NCBI GenBank assembly: GCA_025454925.1
Contig: JALONM010000021.1
Coordinates: 1 to 50,194, forward strand
Reading direction: 5' to 3'
From: Cytophagaceae bacterium
GTDB lineage: Bacteria > Bacteroidota > Bacteroidia > Cytophagales > Cytophagaceae
Length of the DNA: 50,194 nt
The notes under the pieces are model-generated. The model was not told the DNA's origin, searched no databases, and worked only from the letters and a program-made list of their open reading frames with translations. The number at the start of each line of letters is the position of its first letter. Positions within the stretch are counted from its first letter, which is position 1. Below, piece by piece: positions 34,001 to 40,058 of this stretch. The translations under genes and the position numbers were made by a program.

Positions 34001-34734
34001 ATAAGATTCAGTGGAGTAATGGTGCTATAACCGAAGATATTACTGAAGTGAAAGCGGAGAGTTATTCAGTTATGGTGATGGATGCCAACGGCTGTATGCG
34101 TTCTGCGAGCGCTGTGGTAGCTCAGCCAGCACCATTGCAACTAGCCATCGACTCCTTGTATTCAGTTAAATGTTGCGGGGATAGCAGTGGTGCCATCTTT
34201 ATCTCAGTTACGGGAGGAGCAGGTCCTTATAAATATCAATGGAGCAACGGTGCTAAAACAGAAGACATCACCGGTTTGAAAATGGGACAATATACGGTAG
34301 TAGTAACCGATCAGAATGGTTGTACTGTGGCTACGCCGAAAGAAGGAATGACCTTGTACGATCAAATTATTTCTCAAGGTAAATTCGTAACGCGTAACAT
34401 CTTGTTTGATGTAGGAAAGTCAACCATCAAACCGGAATCTTTTGCTGAGATCTTAAAGATTGCAACACTGATGAAAGATCACCCAGATTTGATGTTCTCC
34501 ATTGAAGGCCATACAGATGCAGACGGCGATGATAACAGCAATAAGATTTTATCACAAGATCGTTCAGAGGCCATTCGTACCGCTTTAATTAAAATGGGTA
34601 TCGATGATTACAGATTGGAAGCAAAAGGCTGGGGTGAAACCAGGCCGATTGATACTAATTTGACTAAGGAAGGAAAGGCCAACAACAGACGTGTAGAGTT
34701 TATTCTACTTCTGCCGCCATCGTCCAGTCGATAA
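28090..34734 (+). CDS. Giant SprB-repeat protein with C-terminal OmpA-like domain
   Basis: 2214 residues. A signal peptide (FFLLGLVCTFLFLESRAQ) precedes 27 tandem SprB-like beta-sandwich units of about 76 residues, each with a core like ISVSGGVAPYTYKWSNG, an AGxYxVxVxDANGC end and a Q/EP linker. The last 120 residues (from about 2095) are an OmpA-like peptidoglycan-binding domain: NILFDVGKSTIKPES, IEGHTDADGDD, and NRRVEFIL with the Asp and Arg that bind diaminopimelate. No type IX secretion C-terminal domain is visible. SprB is the Flavobacterium gliding adhesin; here the same repeats seem tethered to the cell wall instead. A second OmpA-domain gene follows after a terminator. Confidence 0.92.
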   Translation: MKKISFFLLGLVCTFLFLESRAQVSPPSGVRVTQAPITVVKLVYAKHNLCSGDKKGAINIDVSGGVPPYSYRWSNGSTTQDITGLQAGTYKVMVADANKCKDSLTVEITEQPRLVLTEDSVSDILCYGYKKGAVHISVKGGTAPYKYSWSNGATTEDISNINAGSYSVLVSDANNCQEILSSEVKQNPLIVRSIDDVKNIKCNGDSTGKVDITVSGGIPPYSYIWNNGSTSEDLANLKAGKYTVIVTDANGCKEASNTTVSEPSKMSVLVEEVKHIKCNGSNSGAISISVNGGVAPYKYKWSNGAVSQDINGVVAGFYKVLVTDANGCSMEASATINEPELLIAAVSQQVNVSYFGGSNGSIQVKVSGGVAPYKYTWSNGATTKDISGLKAGSYSLLVTDANGCSKNIYVMITEPKLLVLALEQVKNIKCNGDKVGAIQVAVTGGVTPYTYKWNNGATTEDITELPAGNYTLEVTDANGIKKSISATITQPEYFDAKLLSVTNIDCYGEYKGGVSIGVSGGVLPYKFKWSNGANTQNITAVPFGNYSVEIHDANSCVRTISTTVNQSPEIIANIGEIKNVLCYADKTGAINVSVSGGVAPYTYVWSNGTMSPNLSNVASGEYSVTIKDAKSCTKMLKAKVTQPNLLTVAKETQKEVSCFGKSNGSVNLTVEGGVAPYKYAWSNGTSNKSLNNVPSGAYSVKVSDVNGCTASLSTTIAQPTKLISSLDGVNNVLCNGDAKGAVNISVTGGVAPYSYKWNNGSATQDLIDVKAGSYSVLIADANGCKDTIKATITQNTSLLAKVLNEKDIKCNGDKKGAIDISVSGGVAPYTYKWSNGSITQNILDVQAGMYTAIITDAVGCVKSITSKISEPPLFTARMDAKSDVKCFGDSTGSISISVKGGVAPYAYKWSNGSSEQDITSLRAGEYSVKINDANGCLQNITARITQPTTLLANVESVSNLKCAGDNSGVVNISVKGGTSPYSFSWSDGSAAEDLTNALAGNYQVKINDANGCSRSLKATITEPVKMEVELLSKKDINCFGEKKGAASISVTGGVAPYTYSWSNGSTTKDILDVPAGNYTVIVKDSKGCLASLSVSIAQPSLLSAKVDEVKNVLCAGDTTGSVNVSVKGGSAPYSYKWSNLFTSEDLTQVKSGNYSMTVTDAKGCTQSLSATITSPPALVPYFESVRNVLCSGEKSGIVNISINGGVAPYQYKWNNGATTQDLTNIGAGDYSVSIRDANGCVGKSITASIKEPSELVAEVAEVKNVQHYGESNGAVSLKVSGGVAPYKFSWSNSAITQNLSLVPAGNYSCLVTDANGCLKTVDQLVTQPSSLEAIVESVRNIKCFGNTDGAVSVAVKGGTPPYTYTWSNGAKTEDLAEVAAGNYSVTVSDAIGNKKVLNATVTQPSAFQLKIEKVKSLSCFESNNGSVITSVSGGTPPYRFDWSNGNKTNDLMNAPGGDYTVTATDANGCERNEKVSIKEPSELLVKTVAVKNLKCANDKNGSVDIDVTGGVGPYSYSWSTGAKTQDLVNASAASYSVRVMDANGCVKTLAETVTEPDMLSVDIASLKHNNCAKDKNGSVQLNVTGGVAPYKYTWKHGATTQNIQNLSSGDYMVTVSDSNGCVAKAEAEIEEPTPLVVTKDLLKNVKCSGDNTGEINVSVSGGVQPYSYKWSNGATTQDLTQLPVGNYTLSVSDANACSNNDIAISLNEPEKLQVALDSVNNISCSGSRIGGVYISVKGGAKPYMFNWNNGSISEDLTRVSSGDYTVVIKDANGCTETISTKVSEPSLLSLSLTNTKNVKCAGDNDGAIDIAVNGGTAPYEYKWSNGANTQNISGIAGGEYSVLVKDALGCTQNLKVSIAQPPTLIKSIDAVTNLKCNNDNSGEIHLTVVDGVPPYTYQWSNGSSSQDLIGVPAGKYSVVITEGNGCQHTITSDITEPSVFTSEIVNVTNIKCHGQKTGAIDLKVNGGVAPYKIQWSNGAITEDITEVKAESYSVMVMDANGCMRSASAVVAQPAPLQLAIDSLYSVKCCGDSSGAIFISVTGGAGPYKYQWSNGAKTEDITGLKMGQYTVVVTDQNGCTVATPKEGMTLYDQIISQGKFVTRNILFDVGKSTIKPESFAEILKIATLMKDHPDLMFSIEGHTDADGDDNSNKILSQDRSEAIRTALIKMGIDDYRLEAKGWGETRPIDTNLTKEGKANNRRVEFILLLPPSSSR
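28216..34335 (+). repeat. 27-unit SprB-like coding repeat array (about 228 bp per unit)
   Basis: Units recur every 76 codons on average (conserved Trp codons from about 28304 to 34240). 25 of 27 have a head Cys (IKCNGD-like) and 25 of 27 a tail Cys (DANGC). Units k and k+12 share private features, suggesting an older duplication of a 12-unit block. At DNA level units are well diverged, so recent expansion is unlikely. Confidence 0.9.
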
Positions 34735-34747
34735 TCAAAAGATAAGT

Positions 34748-34787
34748 AAACAGCCACTCTTTCAAAGGAGTGGCTGTTTTGTTTTTA
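34748..34787 (+). terminator. Rho-independent terminator of the SprB-OmpA gene
   Basis: AAACAGCCACTC (34748-34759) pairs with GAGTGGCTGTTT (34768-34779), eight-base loop, followed by TTTTGTTTTT. Confidence 0.9.
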
Positions 34788-34934
34788 ACCTAATTCAAAC
34801 CCGAAAAAAAGTAATGGAATACGCTAACGGGTGATATCTTTTCAACGTAGATGCCATTAATATTTTGGGAATTCGATATCTGGCATATTATTGGACATAT
34901 TGGTGGTAGGGATTAAAGTGTTAAAATATAAAGT

Positions 34935-35684
34935 ATGGGAATGATGGAATTATTTTCTAAACGATTATTAGTAAACTTGATTTTTATTATTTGCACAGGG
35001 ATGCATACCTGCTTTCTTTCAGCTCAGAATGTATCGGCTAATAATACAGGATTAAGGGCGACAGAGAAAGAAGTATTGTTTGTGGCATTTGTCACGGATT
35101 TAGACAAAGTCGCAGAAAAGGGTGTCGCTGTTTTAATAAAAAGCGAAGATAAATCGGTGACACGAAAAGGAATAACCGATATTGATGGACGCTATGTGTG
35201 TTTGGTGCCCAAGGGTAAAAAATACATGGTTACCGTGACAAAAACTTCTTATGATTTTAATTTTGTTTCCAACGTACCAAACGTAAAAGGCCCAGTTGAG
35301 TTTGTGCAAAATTATGTAATCAATTTATTTTTAGATTTCAAGCGTTCGTATGTATTGGATGCTGTGTATTTCGATCCTGGCAAAGCTGAAATCAAACCAG
35401 AATGTTTTTCTCCTTTGGATACCCTGGTTCTTACATTTCAGAATAATTCCAGATTCAGGGCTGAAATAGCGGGATTTACAGATAACGTAGGCAACGATAA
35501 TGAAAACATGCGTTTGTCGCAGCGTAGGGCCGATGCTATTCGTGATTACCTGATTAGCAAAGGCGTTCCAGCGCATCGTGTGTTGGCAAAAGGGTATGGT
35601 GAAAAATTCCCCATGGCCTCTAACGATACCGAGGTCGGAAGAACCAGAAATCGTCGAACTGAAGTAAAAGTAATACAGGAATAA
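34935..35684 (+). CDS. OmpA-family protein with carboxypeptidase-regulatory-like domain
   Basis: 249 residues. A signal peptide (about 1-30, ending CFLSAQ) is followed by a beta-sandwich like the CarboxypepD_reg fold (about 45-120: ITDIDGRYVCLVPKGKKYMVTV) and then an OmpA-like domain (about 140-249): VYFDPGKAEIKPE, IAGFTDNVGND, LSQRRADAIRDYL, GYGEKFP and NRRTEVKV. It would anchor the outer membrane or a surface complex to peptidoglycan. It follows the SprB-OmpA gene by 200 bases, but a strong terminator lies between, so it has its own promoter. A shared peptidoglycan-linked function is plausible but not shown. Confidence 0.9.
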   Translation: MGMMELFSKRLLVNLIFIICTGMHTCFLSAQNVSANNTGLRATEKEVLFVAFVTDLDKVAEKGVAVLIKSEDKSVTRKGITDIDGRYVCLVPKGKKYMVTVTKTSYDFNFVSNVPNVKGPVEFVQNYVINLFLDFKRSYVLDAVYFDPGKAEIKPECFSPLDTLVLTFQNNSRFRAEIAGFTDNVGNDNENMRLSQRRADAIRDYLISKGVPAHRVLAKGYGEKFPMASNDTEVGRTRNRRTEVKVIQE

Positions 35685-35709
35685 AAAAGGGGCTTGTAGC
35701 CCCTTTTTT
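35683..35709. terminator. Bidirectional terminator between OmpA and ABC-F genes
   Basis: AAAAAAGGGGC (35683-35693) pairs with GCCCCTTTTTT (35699-35709) with a five-base loop; A- and T-runs make it work for both convergent genes. Confidence 0.9.
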
Positions 35710-35730
35710 ATTCCTGATCTTGAAGAAAGA

Positions 35731-37371
35731 TTATTTGACTTTACGTTCAATATCTTTCAGGTTTTCCATTTTTTTGATTTTAAGGAATCCTGCAATATCA
35801 TAAAGGTGTTCTTTTACTTTCTTATTCCCAAATTCAAATACTTTCGTGGCTAGTCCATCCAGAAAATCTCGGTCGTGGGAAACAAGAATGACCGTTCCGT
35901 CAAAAGCTTTGATAGCATCTTTCAGGATATCCTTTGTTTTTATGTCCAAGTGGTTAGTCGGTTCGTCAAGGATTAAAAGATTTACTGGTTGCAGTAATAG
36001 TTTAATCATTGCTAATCGGGTTTTTTCTCCTCCGGAAAGGACTTTTACTTTTTTGTTGATTGCATCTCCACTAAACATAAAAGCTCCCAGTATGTCTTTA
36101 ATTTTTGTTCGAATTTCACCTACTGCAATATTGTCTATGGTTTCAAAAACCGATAATTCTTCATCCAGCAGCGAAGCTTGATTTTGAGCAAAATATCCGA
36201 TGATGGAGTTATGGCCAAGTTTCATGTTTCCTTCAAAGTCAATTTCTCCCATGATGGCCTTAATCATAGTCGATTTTCCTTCACCATTTCTTCCAACAAA
36301 GGCTATCTTTTCTCCCCGTTCAATAGTAAGATTGGCATCTGCAAACACCAGGTGATCCCCGTATTTTTTGGTAAGCCCTTCTACTATTACCGGATAATTA
36401 CCCGAACGTGGAGCAGGGGGGAACTTTAAATTCAATGCGGAGGTGTCGACTTCATCGACTTCAATGATTTCAATTTTTTCCAACATCTTTACCCTCGATT
36501 GAACCTGTAAGGTTTTGGAATAGGTGCCTTTAAAGCGTTCAATGAATTCTGTGATTTCAGCTATTTGTTTTTGTTGGTCATCAAATTGCTTTTGCTGTTG
36601 TTCCCTTCTTTCTTTCCGTAGTTGTAAGTAATGGGTGTAGGGGACTTTGTAGTCATAAATACGACCCATCGTTACTTCAATGGTTCGATTGGTGATTGCA
36701 TCTACAAAGGCACGGTCGTGGGAAATAACGATTACCGCTTTGGCTTGATTGATTAGGAAATCCTCTAACCACTGTATAGACTCAATATCCATGTGGTTGG
36801 TAGGTTCATCCAACAAGATTAAGTCTGGATTTTGAAGAAGTATTTTGGCCAATTCAATGCGCATTCTCCAGCCGCCGCTAAACTCGCTGGTGGGACGTTG
36901 AAAGTCACTTCTTAGGAACCCAAGACCTAAAAGTGTTTTTTCAACTTCTGAATCAATGTTTATATCTTCAATGGAATAATATTTTTCACTCAGGGAAGTT
37001 ACCTTTTCAATAATTTCCATGTATTCGTCAGACTCGTAATCGGTCCGTGTTTCCAATTGCTTGTTCAATTCTTCCATTTCAGTTTTCATGGAAAGAATAG
37101 CAGAAAATGCTTTGGATGTTTCTTCAAATACGGTGCATTGGTCATGAGTGAGCAAGTGCTGCGGAAGGTATGCGATAACAGCATCTTGAGGAGCTGAAAT
37201 TTTTCCACGCGTAGGTTTTTCTACACCGGCTATAATTTTTAACAACGTTGATTTGCCTGCGCCGTTTTTGCCCATTAAGGCGATACGGTCTTTATCGTTG
37301 ATATTAAAAGTTATGTCACTAAACAATGTTCTTCCGCTGAATTCTACAGCCACGGCATCTACTGATATCAT
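35731..37371 (-). CDS. ABC-F family ATPase (ribosome-associated type)
   Basis: 546 residues from the ATG at 37371 (MISVDAVAVEFSGRTLF); the frame runs further upstream but without a reasonable start. Two ABC domains lack membrane segments: Walker A GKNGAGKST and GRNGEGKST, signature motifs FSGGWRMRIELA and LSGGEKTRLAM, Walker B LILLDEPTNH and LLILDEPTNH. They are joined by the charged P-site tRNA-interaction motif linker (about 240-310). Family members act on ribosomes as translation factors or give resistance to ribosome-targeting antibiotics. Which role applies cannot be read from the sequence. Confidence 0.93.
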   Translation of the reverse strand: MISVDAVAVEFSGRTLFSDITFNINDKDRIALMGKNGAGKSTLLKIIAGVEKPTRGKISAPQDAVIAYLPQHLLTHDQCTVFEETSKAFSAILSMKTEMEELNKQLETRTDYESDEYMEIIEKVTSLSEKYYSIEDINIDSEVEKTLLGLGFLRSDFQRPTSEFSGGWRMRIELAKILLQNPDLILLDEPTNHMDIESIQWLEDFLINQAKAVIVISHDRAFVDAITNRTIEVTMGRIYDYKVPYTHYLQLRKERREQQQKQFDDQQKQIAEITEFIERFKGTYSKTLQVQSRVKMLEKIEIIEVDEVDTSALNLKFPPAPRSGNYPVIVEGLTKKYGDHLVFADANLTIERGEKIAFVGRNGEGKSTMIKAIMGEIDFEGNMKLGHNSIIGYFAQNQASLLDEELSVFETIDNIAVGEIRTKIKDILGAFMFSGDAINKKVKVLSGGEKTRLAMIKLLLQPVNLLILDEPTNHLDIKTKDILKDAIKAFDGTVILVSHDRDFLDGLATKVFEFGNKKVKEHLYDIAGFLKIKKMENLKDIERKVK

Positions 37372-37392
37372 ATATTGGTGTTGTTCGTGCTG

Positions 37393-37400
37393 CAAAGATA
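37393..37400 (-). promoter_or_regulatory. -7 box of the ABC-F gene
   Basis: CAAAGATA on the plus strand is TATCTTTG on the minus strand, an exact TAnnTTTG element 22 bases from the ATG. No clear -33 element. Confidence 0.45.
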
Positions 37401-37405
37401 AGGAA

Positions 37406-37438
37406 AGAATGGGAAATTTGATCTCATATTCCCATTCT
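37406..37438 (-). terminator. Hairpin after the aminotransferase gene
   Basis: AGAATGGGAA (37406-37415) pairs with TTCCCATTCT (37429-37438), 13-base loop. On the minus strand it is followed by TTTCCTTATC. It lies 25 bases after the aminotransferase stop and upstream of the ABC-F -7 box. Confidence 0.5.
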
Positions 37439-37462
37439 TCCTCAAGCATTATCCATCAATAT

Positions 37463-38644
37463 TTATTCATTCAAAACCTTTTTAAATAGATTTATACCCT
37501 TTTCTATTTCTTTAATACTTGATTTTGTGAAATTAAGCCGAATGGTATGAGGGTCTTTTTCTTTGGTATAAAAATGATGCCCTGGCACAAATACTAAATT
37601 TTCTTGCATGCATCGATGTAAAAGCCTTTCTGAATCCATGCGGTGGAGACGAGCCCACAAAAACATTCCTCCTTTTGCTTTTTCAATATTCAAGTGCTCA
37701 TGCAAGGGGGTTAATAATTCATACATACATTCCATTTGATGTTGGTAGCGATTTCGAATTTTCAACATCTGGGCGTCATACACATTTCGATGTAGAAGTT
37801 CTACTATGATTTCTTGCGATAAGCCATTGCTATGAAGGTCACTTGCTTGTTTCAATAATTTTAAAGAAGGGATAATTTCTCTTGGTGCTACGATCCAACC
37901 CATGCGCAATCCCGGACATAAGGTTTTGGAAAACGAACCCAATTGAATGGTTTGTTCTGGGAATAGCTCAAGCATACTAGGCAAGCGCTCTTCTTGAAAA
38001 CTGATGTCTGCGTAAGGCGCATCTTCAATGAGATAAAATTCTTTTCCCTGAGCGATGTTTCCTAATTCCTGACGCTTTTCCAGGCTGTATTGTGTTCCAC
38101 TGGGATTTTGAAAGTCAGGAATAAGATACATAAATGGAATGTGCTGTTCTTCACTCCAGAGTACTCGTTTCAATGATTCTATGTTGATGCCATCATTTTG
38201 TAGTGGAATTTCCAGAAACCGACTTTCGTATTGACTGAAACATTGAATAGCTCCAAGATAGGTTGGGCCTTCTACCAATACCGGCGTATTTTTATTCAGG
38301 AATAGTTTTCCAATTAGGTCCAATCCTTGTTGAGAGCCATTGGTAATTAAAATTTGTTCTTCATGTATGTCTGCGCCTTTTTGTTGGTATCTACGGGAGA
38401 TCCATTTTCTAAGGTCTGAATTTCCTTCAGTAGATTGATATTGCAAGCTTCTAGTCCATCGGTTCGAGTTTAAAGAGGAAAGTATATGAGTAATTTCTTC
38501 TATGGGAAATAAGGATTCATCCGGTATTCCTCCTGCAAAGGAAATTACTCCAGGACTTTGTGCAACTTGTAAAATCTCTCTTATAAATGAAGTGGGTATA
38601 TGTTGCAGGCGAGAAGCCAAATGTTGATGATGGTTCTGTTTCAT
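37463..38644 (-). CDS. PLP-dependent aminotransferase, class I/II (2-aminoadipate/LysN-like)
   Basis: 393 residues from the ATG at 38644. It opens with RLQHIPTSFIREILQVAQSPGVISFAGGIPDESLFP, written only in part here; the FAGGxPD motif is typical of the LysN/kynurenine/MocR-type group. ITNGSQQGLDLIGKLFLN binds the cofactor phosphate, PDFQNPSGTQYS and EDAPYADISF follow, and the PLP Lys is in LGSFSKTLCPGLRMGW. Broad-specificity enzymes of this clade act on aromatic, branched or 2-aminoadipate substrates. No GntR domain is attached. The neighbouring EamA exporter gene upstream suggests a link to amino-acid metabolism, which is inference. Confidence 0.9.
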   Translation of the reverse strand: MKQNHHQHLASRLQHIPTSFIREILQVAQSPGVISFAGGIPDESLFPIEEITHILSSLNSNRWTRSLQYQSTEGNSDLRKWISRRYQQKGADIHEEQILITNGSQQGLDLIGKLFLNKNTPVLVEGPTYLGAIQCFSQYESRFLEIPLQNDGINIESLKRVLWSEEQHIPFMYLIPDFQNPSGTQYSLEKRQELGNIAQGKEFYLIEDAPYADISFQEERLPSMLELFPEQTIQLGSFSKTLCPGLRMGWIVAPREIIPSLKLLKQASDLHSNGLSQEIIVELLHRNVYDAQMLKIRNRYQHQMECMYELLTPLHEHLNIEKAKGGMFLWARLHRMDSERLLHRCMQENLVFVPGHHFYTKEKDPHTIRLNFTKSSIKEIEKGINLFKKVLNE

Positions 38645-38708
38645 AAATAACAAGCGTTTTTTGGGATAAAGAAATATCGGCCCCTCGTAAAATTCTTTAC
38701 AGGGTGTG

Positions 38709-38753
38709 CAATTCCATTGAATGGAAGCGATTAGCTCTAAGTCAATGGAATTG
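38709..38753. promoter_or_regulatory. Inverted repeat with three AATGGAA half-sites
   Basis: CAATTCCATTGA (38709-38720) is exactly complementary to TCAATGGAATTG (38742-38753), 21-base loop. A third half-site makes TTCCATT-G-AATGGAA at 38712-38726. It lies between the EamA stop and the aminotransferase start, without a T-run, so an operator is more likely than a terminator. Confidence 0.4.
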
Positions 38754-38771
38754 TAGTATATGTATTGTTTA

Positions 38772-39671
38772 TTAAGAGTTTTTTGATTTGACCGATTCTA
38801 AATACCACATTAGAATCACTGCCCCAATAAGCAGGGCGGATGGAATGAGTAGTTCAGGGCTTAAAATTTTTTCACCTAACAGCAAACCCAATCCAATTGC
38901 AACCAATGGATTTACAAAAGAGTGCGTAGCAACGGCGTTGGCACTTACCTGATGGCAGAGGTAATTAAACGCAGTATAAGCAATGATGGAACCAAAAAGC
39001 ACCAGATAAATGAATGCATACCATCCTTCAGCTTTAATCGAGGAAGGTGAAAATTTTGCGTATTCTCCGGTAGCGAGCAATATCATTCCGCTCACCAACG
39101 AAGCGGTCATCATTTGTATGCAACTATTCCACCAGGGGGAAGGAGGAATGTCTAATCTCCGGGATAATATGGCTCCTAAAGCACCGGCAAAAGATCCGGC
39201 CAATAGTAAAAACCAATAGAGTGAAACGTTCGAATGGTCTTGTTCCATGCCATGCAGCAAGGCAATGCCTCCGGTTCCTAATGCGATTCCAATAAATAAA
39301 ATAATCGACATGCGTGTCCGGTCTACCAGATGATTCATCAAGGCGATAAATAATGGTTGACTGCACATTAGTAATGCAACCACACTGGAATCAAGGTATT
39401 GTTGGGCCCAAAGTATAGAAGAATTGCCGATCACAAAAAACAGAATGCCTAAGCCAATGGAATTATAGATTTGCGTCTTGGTAGGTGTTTTTTCTTTGGC
39501 CAAAAGAGCAATTAAAAATAATAGAAAGCTTGCGCAGGCCAGGCGCATGAATATTAATTGAAAGGGACTAAAGCTGTATAAGGCTGATTTTACTACCAGG
39601 TAGGTAGAGCCCCAAATGAAGTAGATACAGCCAAAATTGATAATTATCCAGTTTTTGTTATTCGTTTTCAT
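38772..39671 (-). CDS. EamA/DMT-family transporter, probable metabolite exporter
   Basis: 299 residues with about ten membrane helices in two EamA repeats: IIINFGCIYFIWGSTYLVVK begins the first, and YWFLLLAGSFAGALGAILSRR the second. VALLMCSQPLFIALMNHL and VATHSFVNPLVAIGLGLLLGEK are characteristic of the family. Members such as RhtA and YddG export amino acids. The long leader with an in-frame hairpin upstream suggests expression control by translation of a short peptide, consistent with an amino-acid link. The substrate itself is unknown. Confidence 0.88.
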   Translation of the reverse strand: MKTNNKNWIIINFGCIYFIWGSTYLVVKSALYSFSPFQLIFMRLACASFLLFLIALLAKEKTPTKTQIYNSIGLGILFFVIGNSSILWAQQYLDSSVVALLMCSQPLFIALMNHLVDRTRMSIILFIGIALGTGGIALLHGMEQDHSNVSLYWFLLLAGSFAGALGAILSRRLDIPPSPWWNSCIQMMTASLVSGMILLATGEYAKFSPSSIKAEGWYAFIYLVLFGSIIAYTAFNYLCHQVSANAVATHSFVNPLVAIGLGLLLGEKILSPELLIPSALLIGAVILMWYLESVKSKNS

Positions 39672-39687
39672 GGTCGTTCAAAAGTAA

Positions 39688-39711
39688 AAAGCCCGGAATT
39701 TTCCGGGCTTT
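39688..39711 (-). terminator. Hairpin with T-run just upstream of EamA
   Basis: AAAGCCCGG (39688-39696) pairs with CCGGGCTTT (39703-39711); on the minus strand it is followed by TTACTTTT and, 16 bases after the stem, the EamA ATG. It is a near copy of the hairpin at 39866-39891. Confidence 0.6.
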
Positions 39712-39749
39712 CTGGATTTCGAAACCGAATCCAATTTTCCCGGATACTA

Positions 39750-39962
39750 TTAGTAAAGAGGTTGACGTTTGCCTGGACGGCGCGCCAAATGCTGGCTACC
39801 AGCTTTCTGTGCATGAAGTTGACGGTTTTCATAAGGGTATTTTGGTTTGATTTGTTAAAATAAAAAAGCCCGGATGCAGGTCCGGGCTTTGAAGAAATGA
39901 AATAAATATTCGTTCATCATACGCACCGAACCTCTGATAAGCAGACTGCTGCTGCTTTCCAT
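39750..39962 (-). CDS. Candidate 70-codon leader ORF or small protein ahead of EamA
   Basis: ATG at 39962, stop TAA at 39752-39750. The product begins MESSSSLLIRGSVRMMNEY, then reads KPGPASGLFY across the terminator hairpin at 39866-39891, and ends in a very basic tail, HLARRPGKRQPLY. A second near-identical hairpin follows after the stop, and EamA after that. A candidate promoter at 40014-40044 would start the transcript about 45 bases upstream of the ATG. It could be a leader peptide for attenuation (Ser run, Leu-Leu-Ile early in the peptide) or a genuine small basic protein. I do not recognise a family with certainty. Confidence 0.5.
39866..39891 (-). terminator. Intrinsic terminator/attenuator inside the leader ORF
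   Basis: AAAGCCCGGA (39866-39875) pairs with TCCGGGCTTT (39882-39891) around a six-base loop. On the minus strand it is followed by TTTATTTT. It lies inside the 70-codon frame and about 115 bases after the presumed transcription start, the usual place for an attenuator. Confidence 0.7.
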
Positions 39963-40013
39963 AGGACGATATGTGATGTCATTGGTTTCATTTGATGAAT
40001 TTATTTTCGTTTA

Positions 40014-40044
40014 CAAAACAAGTAAAAAAGAATATGACTTTCAA
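40014..40044 (-). promoter_or_regulatory. Candidate promoter of the EamA leader transcript
   Basis: On the minus strand, TTG (40044-40042), a 20-base gap, then TTGTTTTG (40021-40014), one mismatch from TAnnTTTG. It lies just after the alpha-2-macroglobulin stop at 40059. Confidence 0.4.
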
Positions 40045-40058
40045 CTAGAATTATGAAT

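Noticed and set aside
28216-34335. CRISPR-like or satellite repeat
   Set aside because: The periodicity is protein-coding (76-codon units, in frame, diverged DNA), without short identical repeats and spacers.
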